Assembly: GCA_009761415.1 (NCBI GenBank)
Contig: QUOL01000003.1
Coordinates: forward strand, 372,001-436,000
DNA from: Sarcomyxa edulis
Taxonomy: Eukaryota; Basidiomycota; Agaricomycetes; Agaricales; Mycenaceae
Direction of reading: 5' to 3'
DNA: 64,000 nucleotides
Made by a program: the position numbers and the translations under genes. Below are positions 13,448-27,154 of this stretch, in pieces. The notes under the pieces are model-generated. The model saw nothing but the letters and a program-made list of their open reading frames with translations, did not search any database and was not told the DNA's origin. Each line of letters starts with the position of its first letter. Within the stretch, counting starts at the first letter, position 1.

Positions 13448-15885
13448 ATGTCAGATTTGAAGATACTGCATCGCATTCTTCGCACTGTTGCGGGTTGGGC
13501 GGTGTTGTCATTCTTTACGGAGATACACATCATAGGTGGAGAAAATGTTCCTGCTGATGGACCCATCATAGTGTGCGTGTTTTTTGTCAGATCCTCGGCA
13601 TTGTATGGCTGCAGCGTCGTTCAATGGGAGGCGTAATTGTGGGTCGAGTTTGCGGCGAAGTATTGCTAAAATGCATGTATCTGTCACACAGGACAGCTAC
13701 TCATCCTAATATGATGCTCGATCCAGCAGTTCTATGTGCGTCGACTCCTTTGTAGTATACAAAGCGGTAACAAATCCACATGTTTTAGCCCTTGCGTTTC
13801 CCTATGCGCGTATTCTGCATTACTGGAGTAAAGGTACGATGGTGTATCTACTCCTCATTTTCTCCACTGACGAGGAGTCTATCGAATCAGCCTCTCTCTT
13901 CGCGAACCCTATCATGAACTATATCCTCCTGAGCTCGGGAAATATTCCGGTGGATCGCAAGAGCAAGGACCGACAGGTTTTGTTCCGTAGCACCTTCGAA
14001 GCTCTATCGAAAGGAGCGGCTATCGCTCTATTTCCAGAAGGCACGAGCTACACGGAACCTCGCATTATGCAAGTGAAAGATGGTGCTGCCTGGGCTTCGT
14101 TAGAGTATTCCAAATGGCTGAAAGAGAACCCTGGTTCGGGGTCAAGAGAAGTGGTCATCATACCCGCTGCCATAGTCTACACCAATAAAACCAAGTATCG
14201 CAGCAGTGTAAGTGGCTCTCTCTGAGACTATGAGCAAATTGATCAGCTGAGACAATTTTTAGGTAATCCTCGAGTGAGTATCCGTCTATCTTGTCAATTC
14301 ATCTCTGACACCAGAATGGCTTAGATTTGGACGTCCAATTACTATGGATGAGTACAAGGAGCAATTCTTTTCTACGGTCGAGGGTGAACCACGAGCTGCC
14401 GTCAAACGTCTCACACGAGCGGTCGAGACAGCCTTGGTAGAAACAACCATCAACTCTCCTGACTGGTAAGGCTACTTGCCAATCTGTGTTTGGCCCGACT
14501 AAGCATCCTCCAGGGATACGGTATATATGGCCCGCATGGCCCGTGATTTGTTATGGGAAGGCGACAAAGCGATCAATCTGGACGACTTTGTTCTCATCTC
14601 GCAAACGTATGATATTGCTTGTCTCGTCATCCATATCCTTGCAATTGACCCGGTACTAGTTTGGTAGACTTGTTTTCCACCAAGGACGCCACATCGAATT
14701 TCAAGTCCGTGAAGCGGCATCTGCTCGAATATTATTCGTTGCTTCAAACAAGCCATCTAACAAACTCTGTCCTTTCCGCCGTTCCCCTTTCTCGGACGCT
14801 CGATCCGAACCATCCAACCCCCTTCCCCAGTCGTCTTCACACTTTCGCCACACTAGTTCGCGATTCTCTATCATCGCTCGTGCGTCTTCCATTCTTCGTC
14901 TTGCCACTTCTCGTACACATGCCCGTGTACATGATGAGCCGATTTGGCGCCAAACTGGTAGAGGACGAAGAGGAAACTCAGGCTCAGAATAAGGTTGTCT
15001 TTGGCCTTCTTTTCCTTCTTTTCATCTATCCTGCAGCATTTTTCTTCCTCTGGGCTATGTTCTTGTACACATCCACAGGCGCTGTATTGGCACTCGTGAC
15101 AGTGTATCTGTTTGCTGCCTACCACACCAAGCTGATCAGCGGTAAGTCGACTAGCATTATGGAGAGATTTTATGTTTCTCAATATTATTTGTTCTTAGGA
15201 AACTACGAGCAGTAGGTCTTTGCTGAGTATGATCTCTGATTTAACGTTGACATATCAAATTTACAGTGCTAAACGACTAGTTGCTGCGTGGCGAGTACTT
15301 GTTGGTGTGTGGATGCCTAAACGCTGGGAATTATCACTCGCTGCCCTCGAGCAATATACCACGCCTTCTATACCCAAGGAGAGCGTTTGGATAGATCGGC
15401 CCAAGACAGCTATCGCAGAGGCTCTGGCTCCACCCCAAAGCAACGAGCCTCCCGTGAAGACGAAGCCCAAGCGTCGTCCCCCTTCCCGGAGGATTATAAG
15501 ACACGTGTTACGTGCTCGTGCAGAAGCTGTACGTGCTCTAGCGTCTTTCTTCGATCAATTGGAAAAAGGTGGGAATGAGAAACGAATCAACGCGTCTGCG
15601 CATCTTGCACGAGCGTATGGGAGTCTTGTTGAGGCGGATCTGATGCACAAAACGGAGCCGACTGAGGAGGGCATAAAGTCTGCGGCGGAACCGCAAGGAT
15701 GGAGGTCTGCGTCGGAAGTCATTGAGTTCCTGAGGCAGAGGGGGGCGAAGATCCCGACTTTGGGACATGGCATTGAGGGCGAATGGGCGGCTCTAAGTAG
15801 TGATGGCGAGGGGGAGGGATCATCTACGCCTGCTGAAGAGAAGGAGGATATCGTTTGGGTGTCGGTGTCTGGACAGCAGGATTGA
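13448..15885 (+). CDS. Glycerol-3-phosphate O-acyltransferase (fungal Sct1/Gpt2 type, PlsC domain)
   Basis: This enzyme makes lysophosphatidic acid from glycerol-3-phosphate, the first step of glycerolipid synthesis at the ER. The PlsC signatures are in order: THPNMMLDPAV (catalytic His and Asp) assembled across an intron, GNIPVDRKSKD (motif II), ALFPEGTSYTEP (motif III) and VVIIPAAIVY (motif IV). Hydrophobic helices flank the domain: RTVAGWAVLSFF at the N-terminus and three strong segments at about 14870-15140. The C-terminal region carries basic Pro-rich and acidic low-complexity sequence, typical of fungal GPATs. The ATG at 13448 gives the usual short N-terminal helix before the H-x5-D motif. 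Introns lie near 13572-13691, 13732-13790, 13836-13885, 14207-14262, 14273-14325, 14470-14512, 14609-14660, 15142-15199 and 15214-15266. Its 3' end faces the GH7 gene. Confidence 0.94.
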
Positions 15886-16241
15886 GTGCTACTTTGGAAT
15901 TTTTTTTCAATCACAACTACCTACATTACTCGATTGACCACGACTTCTCAATTTTAGTACGTCATCTCTCATTGTCTCTCATCTTTGAAACGAATTGTCC
16001 GTTTGATTAAGTCAAAACTAAACACAGGCAATGTTCAATTACTATGCCCAGCATCAGCTCAACCATCGGATTCTTTTAATAAGTATATATTACATAGACT
16101 GTATGGTTCAGATATGTCAAGATGATATTGTTCCAGCGGAGCTTTTGGCACTCACGAAAAAAAAGTGAAGCAACATTTTCAGATATCACTGTACGAGAAT
16201 GTCAAACAAGAAGAAATTCACAACGAGGAGAAGTGCATACC
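15886..16241. other. Convergent intergenic region
   Basis: About 360 AT-rich bases between the stop codons of the acyltransferase (plus) and the cellobiohydrolase (minus). It should hold both 3' UTRs and poly(A) sites. No gene is seen. Confidence 0.5.
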
Positions 16242-17716
16242 TCAAGAGAACGTGGAGCCGATAGGACCAAATTTGATGTTTGAGAAAGTGACCGAGGCGT
16301 TCGGACTATCCGACTCGACTTGTGCAGGTACTCCTGAATCGGTGGCACAGGTTCCACGAGCAACTCCTGGAGCAGAGGGATCTGCGCCTACAGGGTAGTC
16401 ACTGTCGAGCCAGAGCATGTTCGCTGCATGATCGTCCCAGATACTCATTACCAGGACCATGCCTTTGTCGAACGCATTTCCCATAGCAGTAAGACCCCCA
16501 TCATTAGCGAAGGTGTTCGTGTCGCCGACGGCGTTCTTCTGGTCAGTGCAGAACTGGTCGGTGATAGAGTCGTAGGCAGAGAGTCCGGGGAGATTAGTGA
16601 AGGAGTTTTGGATGACCTTGCCATTCTGGACGTAGACACGACGGATCTCACTAAGAGTACCGGTAGTGGTGTTATCGGAGGTGAGGAACTGAGTGACGAC
16701 GGTGAACTTTTGCGAGGTACTGATGGTGAAACCAGAGCCGGAACCGAGGAAAGTGGTATTTCCCATACGGAATGAGTTGAAATCACATCCAGCGTGATCA
16801 CATACACCGTCATCGCCGCACTGGTCACCACTGCATTCGGTTTGCTCGGTGACAGTGCAAGGGTGAGGAGTGTAAGCAGCGGCGTCAGCTGAAATCCGAA
16901 CTTGTCAGATGGGTCTGTAAACGTTCTTTTGAATGCCTTACAATTGGCTTCCCATACGTCCATCTCGCTACAGCAAGTCCCAAACGAACCGGTCCCAGAA
17001 TTGGGGTCGTTGGCTGAAGGAGTCCATCCCTCGAGGTTAGCCTGTAGAGAGATCACTCAAGGTTACAAAGCAGCCTCGAACCGTGAAAGAAGACGACGAA
17101 CCAAGCCGTTGATGAACTTGATGTCCTGGGGGCACTGCGAATCACAGTATCCCGTCCCAAATTTGGCACCGGCCTTGTTGGTTGAGAATCTGGACATGCC
17201 ACCGTCTGCGTCCATCTGCGAGAAGTAAAGTGCACCATTAAGACCACAGGGGAGGTTCGACATGTCGATGTCGAAAGTAAATTCCTGATTTTTGAGTTTG
17301 AACAGTTGGTATTCGGTCTCACTCGCCATGAGGTAGACACGGGAGCCGACGTTAGTACCGGTGCCGGTATCAGTGACGAATTTGAGAGTGAGAGCGTCGC
17401 TACTGGTAGTGATACCGTATGTGGAAGAGTAATCAGCTCCATCCAGGGCGCAATTCGTCGCGCAAGTAGTGGGGTCGGGGCAGAGGCTTGCGTCCCATGT
17501 GTTACCGGTGTAGCAATTAGTGTAGCCAGACGTAGTGTGGACCCAGCGCCAATTAGAGTCGAGGACGACCGAGGACGACTGAGTGGTGCAACTGCCTCCT
17601 GTGGTGCATTGCTGAACGGTGAGAGGTGGGTGAGTTTCTGGCGTCTGTGTGCCGGCCTGCTGAGCACGGGCAATAGAGATGAGGGCGAAAGAGATGAGAG
17701 CGACTCTGGGAAACAT
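16242..17716 (-). CDS. GH7 cellobiohydrolase (reducing-end exocellulase), no CBM1
   Basis: This is a secreted family-7 glycoside hydrolase that releases cellobiose from the reducing ends of cellulose chains. Exons 17716-17102, 17041-16942 and 16888-16242 give 453 residues. A signal peptide ([18 protein letters not shown]) ends before QQAGTQTPE. The family features include [41 protein letters not shown] and the catalytic [11 protein letters not shown], whose E-x-D-x-x-E holds nucleophile, Asp and acid/base. The tail [20 protein letters not shown] is typical. The chain ends at the catalytic core (FGPIGSTFS); there is no Ser/Thr/Pro linker and no CBM1. EMDxWEAN plus loop content supports CBH rather than endoglucanase, but loops would need modelling. 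A TATA box lies 56-63 bases upstream of the start. Confidence 0.96.
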
Positions 17717-18935
17717 ATTGAACGATCGTTTGACTGTAGACGACTGGAGATCTAAAGGGCCATTGCAGACCTTTATATACGAGCGAGTCCGGAGAAACGT
17801 CTGCGCAGCAGAGATACTCTGGTAGTCTTGTAGACCTGGTCAAGATGAGTTCCGCCGCAAATCTCGCGAGTCATTGGCGTTGTGCGCTCTCTTTGGCAGC
17901 TTGAAACACGGTTTCCACCGAGGACGAAACCGCTGTTTTTGAATAGAAGTAGACCAGATAGAACCAGGGACCGCTCCAAATTGAAGTTTCACCGTGAAAT
18001 CTGCGAGCGACAGCGAGTTCCTGGAGTGCTACTTACAGAGGCATACATATTCTGATTTTCTGCATCACTCCTGGCGGTGACCCCAAGGATGCCGATGTCA
18101 TCTCGAAAGAAGAGTAATGAAGCACAAAATGCCTTTGAACAGGAGCTACACGATGCTACATCGCTTTTCGTTTGGAGCCTCATCATGCGACCAGGTAATT
18201 AGCGTTCAGCTGACGGGCGAATATAGATACATGAGTGCTAAACATAAGTGCTTCGACGGCAACAAAATAAGAGTCGTCATACCAGCAATAAGATGTTGCC
18301 ATATTTAGGACAAGTGTATTTTCAGCGCTCTGCCTATTTTTCGGGGAAGTTTCGGAGTCAGAGCACCCGATGTGCGGGTAGGTGTTCGACTGAAGGTTCG
18401 GAGGATTTTTGGAAGATTGGATATACAAGTGGAGGCACAAGTGGAGGTAAGTATGATTGTGGAGTGAGTTTGTCGATGCCGGAATGTGATAATTGTAGAC
18501 AATATTTTGTCGTTGCGGTAGCTATAGAATACGATCATAGACTAAGCCTGAGAGAGGTCCGAGCCTCCAGGTCGCGGTGTTCCGCGTCACGCATCACAGA
18601 TTCGATCTCACGTGGGTGTGACATTCTACGGCCTTTGCTTGTGTATGAGGGACGGCATCGCAAGTGCATGCCTGCCAGAAAGATATACAAAGATATATTT
18701 GTTGCAAAACACGAGGAACACAAAGGAGAATTGCAGATCCGAGAAATGAGGAACAAGTAGAGATAATTGAGAAGACAGCAAAGCAGAGAAAAATTGGATG
18801 AAGCGGAGGGGGCATATGTGGTTAGAGAGACGGAGTATAAGAGAGAGAGAAATCGTGAGTGCGTGGATGTACATATCGAAATCAAGGTGAAACGGAAAAC
18901 ATATGAAGAGATGGGATAGCGTTTTACAGACACAA
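17717..18935. other. Intergenic: upstream region of the GH7 gene and 3' flank of the kinase gene
   Basis: About 1.2 kb between the GH7 start and the end of the checkpoint kinase gene, both on the minus strand. Apart from the TATA box, several frames of 60-170 residues are open, but none has family-like content or consistent codon choice. I see no gene here. Confidence 0.45.
17772..17779 (-). promoter_or_regulatory. TATA box of the GH7 cellobiohydrolase gene
   Basis: On the minus strand the sequence reads TATATAAA, 56-63 bases ahead of the ATG at 17716. This position fits a core promoter with a short leader of about 25-30 bases, as expected for a strongly induced secreted enzyme. Confidence 0.7.
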
Positions 18936-21461
<2,526 letters not shown>

Positions 21462-22579
21462 GGTGATAGCGGTGATAGTACGTTAGAGTTAAGAGCTAGA
21501 TTGTGGTTGGATCGAGTGGCAGTAGGGATAGGATGCCGGTGGAAGATGATAGTAGTGTAGTTCGAAAGCACTCAAAAAGCGCTTAAAGCTGTATTTAAGT
21601 ACGCGTTTTTTAAATCCCGCTGGGGTGTTGGACGACCCTTAGATTTGCGAAAGCCACCAGGAATCTTTGGATGGTCGATGAATGGGATCAGGTAGAAGAG
21701 GCGATGAGATTGGATTTTGGGTAGATGGGTGTTGGGTGGAAAGTTGGCGGAGGCTCGAATCAGACACTGTCCGCATTCGTTCAGACGTCCAAGGTTGAAA
21801 CGTTGATCAGCCTACTCTCACGGTAAATGGATTTTCTCAATCCCGGTGGCTCTCTCAGGGCTGTCTCAATCGAATTTGGGATATACTATGATACTCGTTC
21901 GGACGGATATGTAGAGAGATACCAGCCCCTCCCCACGTGCCCTCCCCACATGCTCGTAAGGTCTTATCACGCGTCAGAGTGTCCCGGAGTACCAGGTAAG
22001 TCCGACAATTGGTAGATCGACACCGAAGGTTCTACTTGAACGCGATATGTTCGACTGCGCTTCAAGTTTGTTCGGCGAGAAACGCACCTGCAGAACCGGG
22101 ATTTTGTTCTACGGTCAGGCCTGTACCATGATCAGCGTTGGTTCATCGACAGCTCATCAACATCCGGGCAATCAAGTAGTCGTTCCGTTCGCAAGGGAGA
22201 ACTCGGGGCCCCGAGCGTGATACGACATTTTCCAGCGATCCATATCCTAGCGATTTATCGAAGGAAAGGTATGTTCCAGATAGTTAGATGCCTTTCAGAG
22301 CATGTAGGTCAGAACACAGAGGTTTGGACGCGTCTGCTACACATGGTGAAACTAGCAAGAAAAGACGCGTATATTACGCGTGAGAAATATTGACCGGATA
22401 ATGCCGGCCGGGGCTCTTCCTCAACTCAGTAGCCCAGCCTCCAGAATCTAAGTATCGTTCATACTTACGCTCTCATTGATAAAGCACTATAAGCGGTGGC
22501 TCATTCTAGCTACGGAGTACACATTTGTTGCTTATGTTCAGGGATACAATACAGCCTTGGGACAACAGTTAGGTCTCGA
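21462..22579. promoter_or_regulatory. Upstream region of the checkpoint kinase gene with five ACGCGT (MCB) elements
   Basis: About 1.1 kb without a recognisable gene. ACGCGT occurs at 21601-21606, 21969-21974, 22328-22333, 22365-22370 and 22376-22381; the last two are separated by only five bases. In yeasts ACGCGT is the binding site of MBF, the G1/S transcription factor. The nearest site lies 140 bases upstream of the kinase ATG. A CACGTG is also present near 21936. The far end is the 3' flank of the dioxygenase gene. Confidence 0.55.
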
Positions 22580-24184
22580 TCAGTGAGCTCTAAATCTCCC
22601 CAGGCTCAAAGCCTCCCTCCTAGACTTGGACGCGGGATCAAAGTAAGGCCTTTCACCTATTGAGACCACTCTGTCTCCCGACCGCAGACCTTCGACATCT
22701 CGTGTGGCTAGTGGAATTGATAAGCGAACTAGCGCAACGAAGGACTATCTGAAGACAACAACGTACCCGAATGTATCGCCGTCGAGTTTGCCCAGATAGC
22801 AATATCATTCCTATGAAGGTCATGGTCAGTCCGACGTTTGTCAATGAAGAGTTTCTGGGCAGTCACTCACTTCTCCCATTTATAACGGACTTGGAGGTCG
22901 TGATTCTCGGTATACACACGGAAGAGCAAAGCGAGGGTCGCGTCGGACTCTTCCTTGGTCAATTCCAAGATACGTTTCGTGAAGCTAAGCCCAGATGCGG
23001 TCAGCTCGAATCTATGAGGAGAAATGATAGGCGCTCACCCTTGATTGACGAACAGAGCCTTCCAACCTGTGACTGGGTTGGTGCGGATTACGGGATGAAC
23101 TGCACGGAAGTCTAAGCCAATGTTGTCAGGATGTCCACGGGGGCCACTACGAAGTGTGTGTAGTTGCCCGTTTCTATGCCGTATTGAACACGATGTCAGA
23201 CCAAAGTTCGTCGGGTCAAGAGCACGCTGAGACACTCACGCTTCTGCTCCGGTTTTGAATTTGTTGCCGTCATGAAGCGCTGTGAGTCCTTCGAGGTACT
23301 TCGCGAAAGAGGGGCTGAGTCGATCGTAGGCCTCGTATCCACTGGACCAGAGAGTGTCGCCTCCTGTTTCGGCTGAATGAGAACGTAAGTTGTTAACTCC
23401 AATGGAAAACGAAGTGATGTGGAATGGCTTACGTAGAGTGTGGATCTTAAGAATGGCAAAATCGGAAGGCACAGGCTCAAACGTGATGCTGATGATGGTT
23501 GAGCTATATAGGTCGGGTAGATAGTGGCTAACTCACTCGGAATGGAATTCACGAGCCGCGAAAGAGGGCATCTCGCCAGGTTCGTAATGTTTTGCCCTGA
23601 TACAGGGAAATTTATGAGACCTCGTCTCGGGATTACAACAGGAAATCTACGCACTTATCAGTGGCGGATGTGATCACAGAGATGTAGTCTCCTAGCTCGG
23701 AGGAAGCCGCTGTGCTTGGATGGATATGTAGACCAGAGTCCTTTGGACGGCCAGAAAGAATTCCAAGCTTGTTCCCCAGCTAAAAGGAGCGCTCATGAAT
23801 ACAGATAGATGATTGAGAAACGAACAGGGTACTCACTTCTTTTTGCTCTGCGATCGTAAGGTCCTGATTTTTGAAGAAGACCACGTTTCGCTGCGACACT
23901 GTATACGATGAGGCTAGGACACGAAGTGTCGAGTTGATGCACAATTACTCACCGATGATAGCGAGTTCTCGGATAAGTTCATCAGAGTTATCAGCCTTTA
24001 GCAGTTCAGCGAGTTGGATAGTTGGGTAAAGACGGCCGATAACAGGTGTTACTTCCGAGTGCGTAAATGAGTCGAGAACTCCAGTGGGCTTCAACGGTTG
24101 AGTCTGTCCGTGAACGATCAATTTGCCACGGTTAGGGTCATTGGCCTTGATAGCAGCAGCAAGTTCAGTAGTAGTGGTAGCCAT
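22580..24184 (-). CDS. TauD/TfdA-family 2-oxoglutarate dioxygenase (sulfonate/taurine dioxygenase, Jlp1-like)
   Basis: This Fe(II)/2-oxoglutarate dioxygenase probably hydroxylates a sulfonate so that sulfite and an aldehyde are released, supplying sulfur. The frame assembled over many introns shows the Fe-binding H-x-D in REFHSD (exon ending near 23545), FEPVPSDFAILKIHTLPETG, GGDTLWSSGYEAYDRLSP, NPVTGWKALFVNQGFTKRI, ENHDLQVRY and NDIAIWANSTAIHS, the last carrying the distal His. The C-terminal VVSIGERPYFDPASKSRRE stretch fits the Jlp1/TauD group. The ATG at 24184 (MATTTTELAAAIK) is chosen; the frame beyond begins with GTG only. It is divergent from a Dal5-type transporter gene, which supports a shared substrate. 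The exact substrate is not readable from sequence. Confidence 0.92.
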
Positions 24185-24768
24185 TTCGGATGAGGGGGGT
24201 GGGGAACTCACGAAGCGATTCTGCCATTCATTTTAAATAAATCATTTCGATAACGTGAGAACGCAATATTCAGAGTATATGGGAAACCTACGATAATGAA
24301 AAGATTGGTGATATGTTCCTGTAGAAAAATCAAATTCGAGGAACCTTTGAGCGAACGCCATTGCAGTCATAGATGGCGAATGGTGTATTTTGGTACCGAA
24401 GGTTGTGGGTAAGTTTGGCGAGTCGACCAAATCGGGACGCGTTCCCTTCAAAGTTCAAACACGTGACAAGACCTTCTCATCCTTCAATTTCCTTCCACAA
24501 TATGATGGTCTAGTGCGTGGCGGGCCGCAAAGATAATTTGCTACAATCGCATCGTTCTTGCGCAATGTGGCTCTTGCGATAAGGATTACTGGGCCTTTCG
24601 ATTGTGGGTCCTGCCAGGGACTCAGTCTGTCATACTCGTTTGGCGTGCCTGCCTGAGTCGGCGACCACTAGGGGGAGCATTATTTATTTGAGCTCAAAAT
24701 GCCACTTGCTCGTTGGTATTTCTGCGTACATTTTGCGTCCATTTTCTGTAGGCAGGTCTCAAGGCAGA
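24185..24768. promoter_or_regulatory. Shared divergent promoter of the dioxygenase and transporter genes, with CACGTG
   Basis: The 584 bases between the two start codons contain GTCACGTG on the minus strand (CACGTGAC at 24460-24467), near the middle. TCACGTG is the core of the yeast Cbf1-Met4 sulfur-gene element, so it is a candidate site for sulfur control of both genes. An ACGCGT lies at 24437-24442. No further gene is seen. Confidence 0.5.
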
Positions 24769-27154
24769 ATGGCAATCCCTACGGTCGCACTTCCTGTTGT
24801 CGGTCCAGTCAAGACACCCAGCGTTGACAGCAAAGAATCCGTACTTTCAGCAGGCGACGTCGAAGGACCAGTATCTGCAGTCAAGGAGAGCGTTTTCGAC
24901 AATGAAGTCCTCGCGAAGTAAGTCTGTCATTTCCCAAGTCCACGCTATCTTACGGTATTGACACCCGTCATGCAGGCACTTCGTACCTCCAGACAACTAC
25001 GAGGGAAAGCATCGATTTGATCCAACCGCTACTTGGACTGAGCAGGAAGAAAATTCTCTCAAGCGCAAGATAGACATTCGTATCATGGTCTTCGCTTGCC
25101 TGTGCTTCTGTGCTTTACAGCTTGATAGAGGTAACGTCAGTATATCCATTTCACCACGCGTTGTATATGGTCTTACTCATGTAATCGATCTGTCAGCTCG
25201 GTAACGCTCTGACGGACAATTTTTTGGATGATCTCGGTATCAATACCAACGACTACAACACCGGCCAGACTATATTTTGTGTGTATCTTGTTTATTCTTT
25301 CTGCAAGCTTACTGACCATCTTTGTCAAGTCGTCTCCTTTCTGTTCATGGAGATACCTGCGCAGCTGATCAGCAAAAAGATTGGAGCTGACCGTTGGATA
25401 CCCATCCAGATGATCTTCTGGAGTGTGATTGCCATGTTGCAGTGTAAACTCAAAGGCCGAGCTTCGTTCTTCGCCACACGGTGCTTGCTCGGCCTCGCAG
25501 AAGGCGGTTTCATTCCGGACATGGTGCTTTATCTCTCATACTTCTATAAAGGCACGTACATTTTATCTGTATGTCTGAAAGCTGTTTCTAACGCTCTGCG
25601 TATCCTGGTATCTACAGGCTCAGAGCTCCCCGTGAGGCTCGCGTATTTCTGGGCATCAACTACGTTCACTTCTGTAGTTGGCTCTTTGGTCGCCGCTGGC
25701 ATACTCAAGCTACGCGGGGTGCACGGATGGGCAGGCTGGCAGTAAGTCTTCGCACTAAAGACAGTCTGTCAAGGCTTTTGACACTTTGCTGTATATTCGC
25801 AGATACTTGTTTGTTATCGAAGGAGCCGTCACTCTATTCATCGGTCTTTTGGCATTCGTATACCTTCCTCCTTCGCCAACACAGACCGCTAGCAGGTTCC
25901 GAGGTCGGAAAGGATGGTTCACCGAACGAGAAGAGACCATACTCGTAACTAGAGTATTGGTACGCACTGTTGCTTTTGATCATACTCAATCTATTCTAAT
26001 AAAAAATCATAGCGCGACGATCCCACGAAAAGCGATATGCACAATCGTCAACCAATTAGCTTGAAGGCCCTTTGGCTCTCACTCACTGATTGGGATCTCG
26101 TCCCGCTGTATCTCGTACGCATAATCCTCCTGACGTGCGGGCTAATCATCTGACACGCATAAATTTAGCTTGGACTTGAAGCCTTCATTGCGGGTGCGAC
26201 AGTGAGGGCTTATTGGACGTTAACACTCCGGAGCCTGTGCGTATTCTTATTTGCACTGTTTGACTTCTTCTGATGTCACTTGCCATAACAGAAAATTCAG
26301 CACCTTCAATTCCAATTTGCTCACAATTCCTACGAGTATCGTCAGCATGATTGTACGTCCCCAGGAGATCTATATATTGCATTGCGCAAGCTGACAACTA
26401 TCTATGTTCACAGACTATGATCAGTCTTACCCATCTGTCCAAGTTCACGAAGGAAAGATCATTCACTGCCTCGTACGCCTGTCTCATTCGCTTTATTACT
26501 TCACGCTCACACCAGTTCAAATGGCCAGAATCCACGCTATATGGCAAATCCCCATATTCATTGCTTTGATCGTGATCCCAGATAGCACCCCTCGCTGGAA
26601 CAAATATGCTGTCTTGGCTATCCTCCTTGTGGACCCCGATCCACAGGCACTCATTGTTGGGTGGTGCAGTGTGGTGAGTTGACACCAGTCTCTATCTACA
26701 ATTATGACTCATATTTACCCACTGTATAGAACAGCGGTAGCGTACGCACTCGTTCTGTCTCTGCATCCATTTACAACATGATGTGCCAGTACGCATATTG
26801 ACTTCTAGTCCCATACATTCGCTAACACTTTTCTTCTTGAAGGCTCGGCAGTCTGATTGCCTCGAATATATACCGCGATGATGATAAACCCTATTATCAT
26901 CGAGGCAACAAAGTCCTCCTTGCTCTCAGCATCGTCAATCTATTTCTGTTTGGCTTTGCCAAAGTCTTCTATGTGTGGAGGAACGCATCGAAGGCTAAGA
27001 TCTGGAATGCGATGTCGGCAGACGAGAAAGACCATTATCTCACTACGACTAAAGATAAGGGAAACAAGAGGTTTGCATCCTTTTCTTGCATGTCACAGGC
27101 TTGAATACTGATGTCTCTTGTGTTTCCAGGTTGAATTTCGTGTTTGAGCATTAG
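24769..27154 (+). CDS. MFS anion:cation symporter, Dal5/Soa1-like permease
   Basis: This is a 12-TM major facilitator of the fungal anion:cation symporter family (allantoate, nicotinate, pantothenate, sulfonate permeases). Key blocks: RIMVFACLCFCALQLDRGNV (TM1), DLGINTNDYNTGQTIF, MEIPAQLISKKIGADRWIP, CLLGLAEGGFIPDMVLYLS (TM4 signature), FVIEGAVTLFIGLLAFVYLP before the central loop, LKALWLSLTDWDLVPLYL and the C-terminal YYHRGNKVLLALSIVN. The C-terminus RLNFVFEH ends at 27154. About nine short introns interrupt it. The N-terminal cytosolic tail of about 60 residues is typical. Divergent pairing with a TauD-like dioxygenase suggests a sulfonate permease like yeast Soa1, but the family is broad and the substrate is an inference. 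Confidence 0.92.

Noticed and set aside
18248..18760. 170-codon plus-strand ORF between the GH7 and kinase genes
   Set aside because: No family resemblance, irregular composition, and it lies in the kinase 3' flank.
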